DNA of 64,000 nucleotides, from contig JAMNXO010000001.1 of NCBI GenBank assembly GCA_023653115.1, forward strand, positions 372,001 to 436,000. Direction: 5' to 3'. Position 1 is the first letter of the stretch, and each line of letters starts with the position of its first letter. Shown piece after piece: positions 42,282 to 53,898 of the stretch. The notes under the pieces are model-generated. The model worked only from the letters and a program-made list of their open reading frames with translations. It did no database searches and was not told the origin of the DNA. The DNA comes from Erythrobacter sp. (GTDB lineage Bacteria > Pseudomonadota > Alphaproteobacteria > Sphingomonadales > Sphingomonadaceae). A program made the translations under genes and the position numbers.

Positions 42282-43397
42282 ATGAAAATGAAGTTGTTGG
42301 TCGCAATTGCGGCACTTCCGATGGTTGCACTGGCAACGCCGGCGCAGGCCCAGAAGGCGGGGGACAAGATCGCCGGCAGTTACATCTGCGTGTTTGATAG
42401 CAACAAGGTTTCGCGCGGTAATGCCAATGCCGAAGCCCAACGTTCGGCGCAGGCGGCCCAGGGCCAGCTGAAGCACGTCTACAGCGTCGCGATCCGCGGC
42501 TTTGCCGTGAATGCCGCGCCGCAAGCGATTGCCAATATGCAGGCCAACAACCCGAACATCGCCTATTGCGAGCAGGATCAGGTCGTCACCCAGGTGCAGG
42601 GCAAGCCCGGCGGCGGCGGCGGAACTGTCACGCAGCCGGCGCAGCGGCTCCCCTGGGGCATCGCCCGCGTCAATGGCGGCCGCGCCGGCGCCTTCGCCAC
42701 CGCTTGGGTGATTGATGGCGGCATCCAGCTGGATCACCCCGATCTCAACGTCGATGTTGCGCGCTCGCGCACCTTCCTTGGCAAGGGCGGCCCGGGTGAC
42801 GAAGGCGGCCACGGCACGCACGTTGCCGGCACCATCGCCGCGCGCGACAACGCGATCGGCGTGATCGGCGTTGCGCCGGGCGCTCCGGTTGTGGCCGTGC
42901 GCGTGCTCGACCGCCGCGGTTCGGGCACGACCTCGGGCGTGATCGCCGGCGTCGATTATGTCGCGGCCAATGGCCGTCCGGGTGACGTTGCCAATATGAG
43001 CCTCGGCGGCGGGGCCAGCACCACGCTCGACAATGCGGTGATCAATGCCGCAGCCGGCGGCGTGCGCTTCGTGCTCGCGGCGGGCAATGATGCGGCCAAT
43101 GCGGCCAATTCCTCGCCTGCGCGCGCCAATGGCCCGAATGTGTTCACGATCTCGTCCTTCGCAACCGGCGATATTCGGTCGAGCTTCTCGAACTTCGGCA
43201 ACCCGCCGATCGATTATGCCGAGCCGGGTTCTGGGATCCTTTCGACCTGGATCGGCAGCGGCTACAACACCATCTCGGGCACCTCGATGGCAGCGCCGCA
43301 CTTTGCGGGTATCCTGCTTCAGGGCGCACCGGGCGATGGCGGCCGGGTCTCCGGCGATCCGGACGGCACCCCCGACGTGATCGGCGTTGTGCCCTAA
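42282..43397 (+). CDS. Secreted subtilisin-like serine protease (S8 family)
   Basis: 371 residues: Sec signal ending AQA near residue 24, an I9-type inhibitor propeptide (~30-110), a Gly-rich linker, then the S8 domain. Catalytic Asp in VIDGGIQLDHPDL, His in GGHGTHVAGT, oxyanion Asn in LAAGND, Ser in GTSMAAPH. The catalytic triad is complete. Exported and self-processed, probably a scavenging protease. Start ATG 42282 follows GGGAGA. It interrupts the bamD-recN neighbourhood and has its own long control region. Confidence 0.93.
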   Translation: MKMKLLVAIAALPMVALATPAQAQKAGDKIAGSYICVFDSNKVSRGNANAEAQRSAQAAQGQLKHVYSVAIRGFAVNAAPQAIANMQANNPNIAYCEQDQVVTQVQGKPGGGGGTVTQPAQRLPWGIARVNGGRAGAFATAWVIDGGIQLDHPDLNVDVARSRTFLGKGGPGDEGGHGTHVAGTIAARDNAIGVIGVAPGAPVVAVRVLDRRGSGTTSGVIAGVDYVAANGRPGDVANMSLGGGASTTLDNAVINAAAGGVRFVLAAGNDAANAANSSPARANGPNVFTISSFATGDIRSSFSNFGNPPIDYAEPGSGILSTWIGSGYNTISGTSMAAPHFAGILLQGAPGDGGRVSGDPDGTPDVIGVVP

Positions 43398-43422
43398 ACC
43401 TGCCCCGCTGAGGGACTTGCAG

Positions 43423-43452
43423 ACGGGGGTCCGGTTCGCGCCGGGCCCCCGT
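43423..43452 (+). terminator. Terminator-like hairpin after the S8 protease
   Basis: ACGGGGGTCCGG / CCGGGCCCCCGT, 12-bp stem with one G-U pair and loop TTCGCG, followed by TTTCGTT. It lies 26 bp past the stop codon and separates the protease from recN. The T-tract is weak. Confidence 0.6.
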
Positions 43453-43526
43453 TTCGTTGGGACGCCTGTTCGAAACTCGCCGCGCCACCGTGACCTGCGC
43501 ATGGGCTTGCGCTAGAGGCTGTGGTG

Positions 43527-45194
43527 ATGCTCACCCGCCTGTCGATCCGCAACATTGTCCTTATCGAAGCGCTCGATCTCGATTTCGCGCGCGGGCTGGG
43601 CGTGCTGACGGGGGAGACGGGGGCGGGCAAGTCGATCCTGCTCGACGCGCTGGGGCTGATTCTCGGCGATCGGGCCGAGACCAGCCTGGTGCGCGCCGGC
43701 GAGGACAAGGCGAGCGTTTCGGCCAGTTTCGAATTTGCCGCGCTCCCCGCTGGTATTGCCGCCGCGCTCGATGATGCCGAGATCGCGATCGAACCGGGCG
43801 AGCCGCTGATGATCCGGCGGCAGGTCAAGGCCGATGGCGGTTCAAAAGCCTTCATCAATGATCAGCCCGCCAGCGTCGCCTTGCTGCGCGAATTGGCGCC
43901 CGCGCTGGTCGAACTCCACGGCCAGCATGATGATCGCGGGCTGGTGAACCCGCGCGGCCACCGGCTGCTGCTCGATCGCTATGCCGGGACCGACACCGCC
44001 GGGCTGGAGCGCGCCTTTGCCGATTGGGCGCGCGCTGAAGCGCAACTGGCAGAGGCCCGCGCCGATGTCGAACAGGCCAAGGCCGATCAGGATCTGCTGA
44101 TTGCCCATCTCGCCGAACTTGCCGCGCTGGAGCCGGTGGCCGGCGAGGAAGCGCGCCTCGCCGCCACCCGCGCCGATATGCAGAAGGGCGAGAAGCTGGC
44201 GGGCGATCTGGAGGGCCTGCGCCACATCTGGGAAGGCTCGGATTCGCCGCTCGCCGCGTTGCGGGTCGCCGCGCGCAAGCTTGACCGGATTGCCGATCAG
44301 CACCCGCTGCTCACCGAGGCGCTCGCTGCGCTTGACCGCGCGGTGATCGAGGCGGGCGAGGCCGAGGAGCGGCTGGAGAAGGCCGCCGAGGCGCTGCTGC
44401 ACGATCCCGCCGCACTCGAAAATGCCGAAACCCGCCTGTTCGAACTGCGCGCCGCGGCCCGCAAGCATCGCTGCGATGTGGACGATCTGCCCGAGCTGAT
44501 GCGCACCATGCGCCAGCGCTTGGATGCGATCGAGGGCGGGGAGGCGCAATTGGACGCGCTGGAGGCCGGCGCAAAGGAAGCCCGCACCGCCTATCTGCGC
44601 GCCGCCGAGGCTGCGCATGAGGCACGCGCTGCGGCTGCGGGCAAGCTCGATGCGGCGGTGGCGGCGGAACTCGCTCCGCTGAAGCTCGATGCCGCGCGCT
44701 TCCGCACACAGGTCGCCAAACTGCCCGAAGACCGCTGGGGCGCGAGCGGCATGGACGCGGTGGAGTTTCTGATCTCGACCAACCCCGGCGCGGATTTTGC
44801 GCCGCTCAACAAGATCGCATCGGGCGGCGAATTGTCGCGCTTCATCCTCGCGCTCAAGGTCGCGCTGGCGGAGAAGGGCGGGGCGGCCACCATCATCTTC
44901 GACGAGATCGACCGCGGCGTGGGCGGGGCGGTTGCCAGCGCCATCGGTGAACGTCTGGCGCGGCTCGCGTCGCAGGAAGGCCAGTTGCTGGCGGTGACGC
45001 ACAGCCCGCAGGTCGCCGCGCGCGGGGGGCAGCATTACCTCATCGCCAAGGCCTCCAGCGGGATCGTGACCAAGACTTCTGTGGTGCTGCTCGATGCGGC
45101 GGGGCGGCAGGAGGAGATCGCGCGGATGCTGTCTGGGGCGGAGGTGACGCCCGAGGCGAGAGCGCAGGCGGATCGGTTGCTGGAGGGGGTGTGA
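43527..45194 (+). CDS. recN: DNA repair protein RecN
   Basis: SMC-like ATPase acting in double-strand break repair. 555 residues: MLTRLSIRNIVLIEALDL, Walker A GETGAGKSIL, central coiled coils (~155-360), ABC signature SGGELSRF, Walker B TIIFDEIDRGVGG and H-loop AVTHSPQVAA. ATG 43527 is preferred; two in-frame GTGs precede it. The downstream DUF559 frame begins directly at the stop. Confidence 0.96.
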   Translation: MLTRLSIRNIVLIEALDLDFARGLGVLTGETGAGKSILLDALGLILGDRAETSLVRAGEDKASVSASFEFAALPAGIAAALDDAEIAIEPGEPLMIRRQVKADGGSKAFINDQPASVALLRELAPALVELHGQHDDRGLVNPRGHRLLLDRYAGTDTAGLERAFADWARAEAQLAEARADVEQAKADQDLLIAHLAELAALEPVAGEEARLAATRADMQKGEKLAGDLEGLRHIWEGSDSPLAALRVAARKLDRIADQHPLLTEALAALDRAVIEAGEAEERLEKAAEALLHDPAALENAETRLFELRAAARKHRCDVDDLPELMRTMRQRLDAIEGGEAQLDALEAGAKEARTAYLRAAEAAHEARAAAAGKLDAAVAAELAPLKLDAARFRTQVAKLPEDRWGASGMDAVEFLISTNPGADFAPLNKIASGGELSRFILALKVALAEKGGAATIIFDEIDRGVGGAVASAIGERLARLASQEGQLLAVTHSPQVAARGGQHYLIAKASSGIVTKTSVVLLDAAGRQEEIARMLSGAEVTPEARAQADRLLEGV

Positions 45195-45216
45195 GTGGAG
45201 GTTTCGGATCAAGGAC

Positions 45217-45308
45217 GCCACCACCCCCCGAGCCCCTCCTCTGACGAGGAGGGTAAGAAGGGCGACAAAGCCCCCTCCTCTTCAGAGGAGGGGGTTGGGG
45301 GTGGTGGC
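45217..45308. repeat. REPIN-like inverted pair (class A) between recN and the DUF559 gene
   Basis: Outer arms GCCACCACCCCC and GGGGGTGGTGGC are exact reverse complements. Inside are hairpins CCCTCCTC-TGAC-GAGGAGGG and CCCCCTCCTCT-TC-AGAGGAGGGGG. The right half is the same unit as in 37780-37804. Confidence 0.85.
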
Positions 45309-45311
45309 GTT

Positions 45312-45809
45312 TTGCCAGAAACGCTGCACCAGCGCGCCCGGATGATGCGCAACAACCCGACCGAACCGGAAAAGCGCCTTTGGATGGCCTTGCGAGACAG
45401 CCGTTTTGCTGGCTTCAAGTTTCGTCGACAGGATGTGATTGGCCAGCGGATCGTTGATTTCTTTTGCCCGGCAAAGGGCTTGGTGATTGAGGTTGATGGC
45501 GAAACCCATGATGCCGAGGCCGATAAGAGGCGCGATCTGCAGATGCTGAGGGCGTCGGGGTTCACGACCGTGCGATTGACCAACGCCGATGTGATGGGAA
45601 ATCTTGAAGGGTGCCTGACGAGATTGAAGATGGTGCTGGAAGATTTGCCTGAGCGTTGGGCTGGCGCGGCGCGTCACCACCCCCCGGCCCCTCCTCTGAA
45701 GAGGAGGGGGAGTAATGCGCCTCCTTCCCATCCTCCTGCTCGCCGCCACCGCCTGCGCTCCCATTACGCCCGCGCCCGAGGAGGCCAAGCCCATGGTGCA
45801 ACCCAATAA
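45312..45809 (+). CDS. DUF559 (Vsr-like) endonuclease domain protein, embedded in repeats
   Basis: Recognisable part RARMMRNNPTEPEKRLW to LKMVLEDLP (about residues 8-112) is a DUF559 PD-(D/E)xK nuclease domain: VDFFCP aspartate, VIEVDG acidic pair, and KRRDLQMLRASGF. The frame is open from GTG 45195, right after recN, but that stretch only translates the repeat; TTG 45312 or ATG 45342 are likelier starts. The C-terminal ~50 residues are also read through a repeat and 95 bp of the next gene, so the original stop has probably been lost. GC is lower than its flanks. Substrate unknown. Confidence 0.7.
   Translation: MPETLHQRARMMRNNPTEPEKRLWMALRDSRFAGFKFRRQDVIGQRIVDFFCPAKGLVIEVDGETHDAEADKRRDLQMLRASGFTTVRLTNADVMGNLEGCLTRLKMVLEDLPERWAGAARHHPPAPPLKRRGSNAPPSHPPARRHRLRSHYARARGGQAHGATQ
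45675..45710 (+). repeat. Class A half-repeat downstream of the DUF559 domain
   Basis: CACCACCCCCCGG followed by CCCCTCCTCT-GA-AGAGGAGGGG. It is inverted relative to the right half of 45217-45308, so the nuclease domain is bracketed by inverted repeats. It ends four bases before the ATG of the next gene and supplies its SD (AGGAGGGGG). Confidence 0.85.
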
Positions 45810-46617
45810 CGCCATGTTCGGCACCGACGCCAATCTCGCGCCCTCTGCGCCTGACGCGGTGCTGCGCTATGCCGATCACCCGCGCGGGTTCGCGGAACTT
45901 CGTCTGCCCCAAGGAACCGGCCCGTTCCCGCTCGCAGTGATCTATCATGGCGGGTGCTGGAAGACCGGCATCGCCTCGCAAGCCTACATGGCCCCGCTCG
46001 CCACGCGCTGGCAGCAGCAGGGCATCGCCACATTGAATGTCGATTACCGCGAGGTCGGAGATGGTGGCGGCTGGCCCGGTTCGTTCACCGACTGGGCGGC
46101 TTCGGCCAAGCTGATTGACGAGGTCGCGGCGCGTTATCCAATTGACCGTGCGCGGGTCACGCTGGTTGGCCATTCGGCGGGCGCTTTGCCGGCGCAGTGG
46201 CTGGCCCGCGCCGACGGGGCGGATGGGCCGGTCGGCACGCGCCTGCGCTCCAGCGTGCGGGCGGCGATCGTGCTCGACGGGCCGGCCGATGTCGGCGCCG
46301 AGCAGCCGGCCTTCGATGCCTTGTGCCAGTTCTCCGCCGTCGATCCCTTCATGGGCGGCGCACAGCAGCGCTTCCCCGAGCGCTACAAGGCGATTTCGCC
46401 AGCGACCATCGCGCCGCAGCTTGCCGAATTGCTGTTCGTGCAGGCGCGGCTCCCTGCACCTTCGGCCGCGACGCAAGCTGCGCTTGTGGCAGGCGGCACG
46501 CAGGTGACGGTGCGCGAGAACATGGGGCAGAGCCATTTCGCGATTCTCACCCCCGGCAACCCCGTTTACGAATCCAATGCGGCAGCGATGCTCGCGGTTC
46601 TGAAGGGTGCACCCTGA
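45715..46617 (+). CDS. Alpha/beta hydrolase lipoprotein (first of a tandem pair)
   Basis: 300 residues: lipoprotein signal MRLLPILLLAATAC with cysteine ~14, then an alpha/beta-hydrolase fold: oxyanion VIYHGGCW, GWPGSFTDWA, nucleophile VGHSAGA, and a late histidine in GQSHFAI. Similar to BD-FAE/feruloyl-esterase-like or dienelactone hydrolase enzymes; substrate unknown. Periplasm-facing. The next gene is a paralog sharing the same motif order. The SD comes from the repeat just upstream. Confidence 0.87.
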   Translation: MRLLPILLLAATACAPITPAPEEAKPMVQPNNAMFGTDANLAPSAPDAVLRYADHPRGFAELRLPQGTGPFPLAVIYHGGCWKTGIASQAYMAPLATRWQQQGIATLNVDYREVGDGGGWPGSFTDWAASAKLIDEVAARYPIDRARVTLVGHSAGALPAQWLARADGADGPVGTRLRSSVRAAIVLDGPADVGAEQPAFDALCQFSAVDPFMGGAQQRFPERYKAISPATIAPQLAELLFVQARLPAPSAATQAALVAGGTQVTVRENMGQSHFAILTPGNPVYESNAAAMLAVLKGAP

Positions 46618-46677
46618 GCAGGTTTGAAGCCGCTGCCGCACCGCGCTATGTTGCTGCCATCCAAGGGGGGAAACGCT

Positions 46678-47601
46678 ATGAAGCATACCATTTCGCTGTT
46701 TGGTCTTGCCGCCGCTCTGGCCGCCTGCGCGCCGTCCGCGCCGCTTGCCACCACGCCGCCTGCGCCCGATGCGCGCTTTGCGGTGACCGATACCAAGGAT
46801 TACGGCCCCGAGATGGTCGATGCGGCCCCCTCCGATCCGCCCACGCTGAAGGTCGCCTATGGCACCGCCTCGGCGCTGCAATTTGGCGAGTTGCGGGTGC
46901 CCAAGGGCAAGGGACCGTTTCCGGTCGCGGTGATCTATCACGGCGGGTGCTGGGCAGGGATGGGCGCGCCCTCCAATGTCGCCGCGCTCGCCAGCTTCCT
47001 GTCGCGCAACGGCGTGGCGACCTGGACGCCGAGCTACCGTGAGCTGGGCTCGGATGGCGGCTGGCCCAACACCTTTGCCGATTGGGCGCAGGGCCTCGGC
47101 TATGTCCAGACGCTGGCCCAGACCTATCCGCTCGATCTGAAGCGGATCACGGTGATGGGCCACTCTGCCGGAGCGACCCCGGTGATGTGGCTGCCGACCG
47201 GGCACAAGGGCGACGAGGTGATCAAGCCCGATGTGCCCAGCGTGCAGGCGGCGGTGGTGATCGACGGGCCGATGCGGGTCGGCGATCTGGTGGGTGTGGA
47301 CGCGATGATCTGCGGCCGGCCGGTGATCGCGCCGATGATGGGCGGCACGCCGGCCCAGGTGCCGACGCGCTATGCGATGCTCGATCCGCTCGCCAACAAG
47401 CCGCTGGTGAAGCGCCTGCTGGTGATCGACGGGGCGCTGCCCGATCCTGATCCGGCGATGATCGAGGGCCTCAAGGCGCAGGGCATCGCGGTCGATGTGA
47501 TCCGCGTGGCGCAGGATCAGCACTTCAATATGCTGGTCCCCGGCACCAAGGATTTTGCCGCGATCGGCCCCGCGCTGCTGGACATTGCGGGCGGGCGCTG
47601 A
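46678..47601 (+). CDS. Alpha/beta hydrolase lipoprotein (second of a tandem pair)
   Basis: 307 residues with signal LFGLAAALAAC. Motifs line up with the preceding gene: VIYHGGCW, GWPNTFADWA, MGHSAGA, and a final HFNMLVPG histidine. The pair therefore reflects a local duplication followed by clear divergence. Start ATG 46678; AAGGGGGG is upstream. It ends 13 bp before ligA. Confidence 0.87.
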   Translation: MKHTISLFGLAAALAACAPSAPLATTPPAPDARFAVTDTKDYGPEMVDAAPSDPPTLKVAYGTASALQFGELRVPKGKGPFPVAVIYHGGCWAGMGAPSNVAALASFLSRNGVATWTPSYRELGSDGGWPNTFADWAQGLGYVQTLAQTYPLDLKRITVMGHSAGATPVMWLPTGHKGDEVIKPDVPSVQAAVVIDGPMRVGDLVGVDAMICGRPVIAPMMGGTPAQVPTRYAMLDPLANKPLVKRLLVIDGALPDPDPAMIEGLKAQGIAVDVIRVAQDQHFNMLVPGTKDFAAIGPALLDIAGGR

Positions 47602-47605
47602 GTAA

Positions 47606-50682
<3,077 letters not shown>

Positions 50683-50749
50683 GCGACTTGCCCACCTAAT
50701 TCCACCGACAAGTCCTGCGCATCGCGGCGCTGCGGCGCAGGGGGCGAGA

Positions 50750-50770
50750 AAACCGCGAGGTCGGTTTTTC
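50750..50770 (+). terminator. Terminator-like hairpin ending the ligA unit
   Basis: AAAACCG-CGAGGT-CGGTTTT with a run of five T. Low GC in the stem makes it moderate at best. It lies 68 bp downstream of the exported-protein gene; the other 200 bp to the P460 start hold its promoter. Confidence 0.45.
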
Positions 50771-50963
50771 CTCGCAGCATTCCCCTGGATTGCGTGGGCG
50801 CTTGTCGCAGCGCCGCGTCTGATTATTCCGCCATGCGGAATGCAGCCTTTCCCAAGACGCTGATTAACGCTGCAAATGACAAGGCTTAATCCGTGAGCGT
50901 TCCAGACCTTCGGCCGCTCGGCCAGCCCCCGATCTTTACAGAATTTGAAAACAGGAAAACCCC

Positions 50964-51545
50964 ATGAAATATGGCCTCGCATTTGTTGGTATCGGCGCCC
51001 TGGCCACCGCAGGGCTCGGGGCCTTCTCTTACGCCAATGCAAAGCCGGAGGCCGCGGCACAATATACCGCGTCAGGTGCGTTGATTTTCCCCAAAGACTA
51101 CCGGGAGTGGGTGTTCCTGACTTCGGGCGTGAACATGACTTACGGCGCTCCGGTCACCGGCATGGGCCATGATATGGTCGACAATGTTTTCGTGGACCCG
51201 CAATCGTGGCAGGAATTCAAGCAGACAGGCAAGTGGCGCGATGGCACCGTCATGATCAAGGAACCGCGCATGGGAGCCAATGAGGGCTCGATCAGCAAAG
51301 GTGGCACGTTCCAGACCGAGGACGTGTTCGGCCTTGAAGTCCATGTGAAGGATTCCACGCGCTTCAAGGACGAGTGGGCGTTCTTCGTTCACGCTGACGG
51401 ACAGCCCGCAGAAGCGATCCCCGGCGACGCGGAATGCTACGCGTGCCACAAGGCAAATGGCGCGGTTGATACAACCTTCGTGCAGTTCTATCCGACCGCG
51501 AAGCCGATTGCGGAAAAGGCGGGAACATTCGACGCATCGAAGTAG
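50964..51545 (+). CDS. Cytochrome P460 family protein
   Basis: 193 residues: N-terminal signal MKYGLAFVGIGALATAGLGAF, YREWVFLTSG and a C-terminal heme-binding CYACHK, the c-type CxxCH motif. P460 enzymes oxidise hydroxylamine or NO in nitrifiers, but many heterotrophs hold homologues of unknown role. The crosslinking lysine cannot be judged by eye. Periplasmic. The lone gene sits between two similar stretches of CinA-type sequence. Confidence 0.88.
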   Translation: MKYGLAFVGIGALATAGLGAFSYANAKPEAAAQYTASGALIFPKDYREWVFLTSGVNMTYGAPVTGMGHDMVDNVFVDPQSWQEFKQTGKWRDGTVMIKEPRMGANEGSISKGGTFQTEDVFGLEVHVKDSTRFKDEWAFFVHADGQPAEAIPGDAECYACHKANGAVDTTFVQFYPTAKPIAEKAGTFDASK

Positions 51546-51552
51546 CAGTCTG

Positions 51553-51744
51553 TTGGGTGCCGCGTGGCGGGCGGGCTCTGGTTTGAAGGCTTGGGCCGAA
51601 ACTTTCGCGGGATCTTGCCACCAGCCGCTCATCGCCGAGCGACTGTGGCACGCATTCTTCGCGCGGCTTTATTCCAGCTTCACCGGTGCCGAGGTGGCGG
51701 CGGTGCAGGCCTATCTGAGCGAGCTTGCTGCCAATGATCCTTGA
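51553..51744 (+). CDS. Short ORF or gene remnant coupled to the CinA gene
   Basis: 63 residues if started at TTG 51553. The C-terminal part (QPLIAERLWHAFFARLYSSF) is protein-like, and its stop overlaps the next gene by 11 bp, as in an operon. It has no SD and no known domain, so it may be the truncated end of a longer lost gene. Confidence 0.3.
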   Translation: MGAAWRAGSGLKAWAETFAGSCHQPLIAERLWHAFFARLYSSFTGAEVAAVQAYLSELAANDP

Positions 51745-52225
51745 AGAACTCCTCCCCCAAGCCTTGCGCATCGCGGCGCTGCTGCGCGCGCGGGGCGAGA
51801 AAATCGCAGTGGCTGACGGCGCGACGGGAGGCCTGATCGCGGCCACGCTGCTGACGGTGCCGGGCGCGCTCGATTTCTTTGTGGGCGGCGGGGTGGTCTA
51901 TTCTCTCCGCGCCCGCGACGTGCTGTTCGCTCTCCCGCGCGAGGCCTACAAGGGGATGCGCGGCGCGAGTGAGGACTACGCCCTGCTGCAGGCGCGCGCG
52001 ATCCGCGATAATCTCGGCGCGGATTGGGGGCTGGCGGAAAGCGGATCGGTGGGCGGTTCCACCCATCCGAGCGGTGCGCCTGCCGGCCGCAGCGTCGCGG
52101 CGCTGGCGGGGCCTGGCGGGGAGCATACGCGCCTCATCGAAACCGCCTCGGGCGACCGCATCGCCAACATGGCCGCCTTCACCCGCAATGCGCTTGCGCT
52201 GCTGGAACAGACGCTCGCGCAATAA
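51734..52225 (+). CDS. CinA C-terminal-type nicotinamide-nucleotide amidohydrolase family protein
   Basis: 163 residues, the stand-alone CinA C-terminal (PncC-like) domain. It deamidates NMN for pyridine nucleotide recycling. ADGATGGLIAATLLTVPGA and GGVVYS are the family core, here with GATGG where classical members have ESxTGG. That replacement of the catalytic serine region makes activity doubtful. ATG 51734; TTG 51725 is possible. Confidence 0.8.
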   Translation: MILEELLPQALRIAALLRARGEKIAVADGATGGLIAATLLTVPGALDFFVGGGVVYSLRARDVLFALPREAYKGMRGASEDYALLQARAIRDNLGADWGLAESGSVGGSTHPSGAPAGRSVAALAGPGGEHTRLIETASGDRIANMAAFTRNALALLEQTLAQ

Positions 52226-52315
52226 TTTTCGCATCGCCTGTCGAATCCGGCTTGCCGCGTGCGTCTCCCTGTCAGAGCCTTGCCATTCCGGCGGGGCCGA
52301 GGACGGAGACGAGCC

Positions 52316-52669
52316 ATGCAATTCATGCTGATGATCAACGAGGATGAAAGCGCCTATGCCGGACCCGATGGTGCAGCGCTGCTCGAGGCGACGCTGGCCG
52401 GGCATATGCAGCTGGCCCACGATCTGGTGGCGGCGGGAATCCCCTTTTCGGGCGAGCGGCTGAAGCCTGCGGCCACCGCCACCACCGTAAAGTTCGATGC
52501 AGGCGCGGTGTCCTTGCACGACGGCCCCTTTGCCGAGACGCACGAGGAATTGGGCGGGTTCTACATCATCGATGTCGCCAGCCTCGACGAAGCGATCGCC
52601 TGGGCCAAGCGCATCCCGGTGCCCAAGGGCGGGATCGAAGTGCGCCCGATCTGGCCGATGGAGGGGTGA
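52316..52669 (+). CDS. YCII/DGPF-domain protein
   Basis: 117 residues: MQFMLMINEDESAYAGPDG, GERLKPAATATTVKF, HDGPFAETHEELGGFYII and ARWIP-like AKRIPVPKGGIEVRPI. The DGPF motif defines the family. It overlaps the next gene by 4 bp. DGPF proteins are typical genomic partners of ECF42 sigma factors; their biochemical role is unknown, perhaps as regulon members. Confidence 0.92.
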   Translation: MQFMLMINEDESAYAGPDGAALLEATLAGHMQLAHDLVAAGIPFSGERLKPAATATTVKFDAGAVSLHDGPFAETHEELGGFYIIDVASLDEAIAWAKRIPVPKGGIEVRPIWPMEG

Positions 52670-53898
52670 CAGCGCACGGCGATCTGGCCGCCGATCTGGC
52701 GAGCGCGATCATGGCGGCGCGGCCCCGCGTGGTGGCCGCGCTTGCCGCGCAATTGCGCGATCTCGATGCGGCGGAAGATGCCTTTGCCGACGCCGCCGCA
52801 TCCGCCCTCGCGCTTCCCGAGCCGCCCCGCGATGTGCCCGCCTGGCTGTTCGTCGCGGCCAAGCGCTGCGCGGTGGATGCAATCCGCAAGGGCGAGGCCG
52901 AAGCGCGCAAGGTGGATGCGCTGGCGGAGGTAAGCGAGATGGCCGATATCCTGACCCTGCCCGAACCGATCCCCGATGAACGCCTGCGCCTGCTGTTCAT
53001 CTGCTGCCATCCCGCGCTCGGGACAGAGGTGCGCGCGCCGCTCGCGCTAAAGGTGATCTGCGGGCTGCCGGTTGCGCGGATCGCGCAGCTGTTCGTGGTG
53101 AGCGAGCCGGCCATGTTCCAGCGCATCACCCGCGCCAAGGCCAAGGTGCGCGAGGCGGGGATCGCGTTTGAACTCCCCCCGCGGCGCGACTGGCCCGAGC
53201 GGCTGGGCGCGGTGCTGCTCGCGCTCGAACTGGCGTTCACGGCGGCCTATGCCGATGCGGGCGGTGAGCTGTTGGCGGCGCTTGAGGAGGATCTGGGCGC
53301 GGAGGTCGAGCGGCTGGCGCTGCTGGTCGCCGAACTGGTGCCCGACGAGCCCGAGGCGCTGGGGCTGGCCGCGCTGGTGCTGCTCGCGCGGTCGCGCCAT
53401 GCGGCAAGGCTTGATGCGAACGGTGCGATGGTGCCGCTGTCGCAGCAGGATGCGGGGCAGTGGGACTTTGCACGGATCGAGCAGGCGCGGCGGCTGATGG
53501 ACCGCGCGGCGCAGGCGGCGCGCTCCGGCCCCTATCAGGTGATGGCGGCGATCCAGCTCACCCATGCGCGCCGCGCATTCGACGGGGTGACGGATTGGGG
53601 CGCGGTCCTGCGGCTTTATGATGTGCTGCTGGCACTGCGCCCCTCGCCAATGGTGGCTTTGAGCCGCGCGCTGGCCTTGGTGCAGGTCGAAGGCGCTGCG
53701 GCGGGGCTTACGGCTTTGGAGGCGCTGCCTGCCGAACGGCTGGCCTTGGCGCGGCCCTATCATGCTGCGCGTGCCGATCTGCTGGCGCGGGCAGGGCGCA
53801 AGGCCGAGGCAGCTGCCGCTCTCGATGCCGCGCTGGCGCTGTCGCCCCCGCGCGCCGAGCGATTGTGGCTGGAGGCGCGGCGGGCTTCGCTGGTCTAG
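52666..53898 (+). CDS. ECF sigma factor of the ECF42 type (SigJ-like, long C-terminal extension)
   Basis: 410 residues. Sigma2-like (AEDAFADAAASALA, PAWLFVAAKRCAVDAIR), RLRLLFICCHPALG and sigma4-like (ICGLPVARIAQLFVVSEPAMFQRITRAK), followed by ~230 residues of helical TPR-like repeats (ALVLLARSRHAARLD, LMDRAAQAARSGPYQ). That extension and a DGPF neighbour identify ECF42, which lack an anti-sigma factor; the extension is thought to control activity. Start GTG 52666, coupled to the DGPF gene. Confidence 0.9.
   Translation: MTAHGDLAADLASAIMAARPRVVAALAAQLRDLDAAEDAFADAAASALALPEPPRDVPAWLFVAAKRCAVDAIRKGEAEARKVDALAEVSEMADILTLPEPIPDERLRLLFICCHPALGTEVRAPLALKVICGLPVARIAQLFVVSEPAMFQRITRAKAKVREAGIAFELPPRRDWPERLGAVLLALELAFTAAYADAGGELLAALEEDLGAEVERLALLVAELVPDEPEALGLAALVLLARSRHAARLDANGAMVPLSQQDAGQWDFARIEQARRLMDRAAQAARSGPYQVMAAIQLTHARRAFDGVTDWGAVLRLYDVLLALRPSPMVALSRALALVQVEGAAAGLTALEALPAERLALARPYHAARADLLARAGRKAEAAAALDAALALSPPRAERLWLEARRASLV

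Noticed and set aside
37780-45710. CRISPR array from the many repeats
   Set aside because: The units are palindromic, of different families and irregularly spaced, without repeat-spacer periodicity or cas genes.
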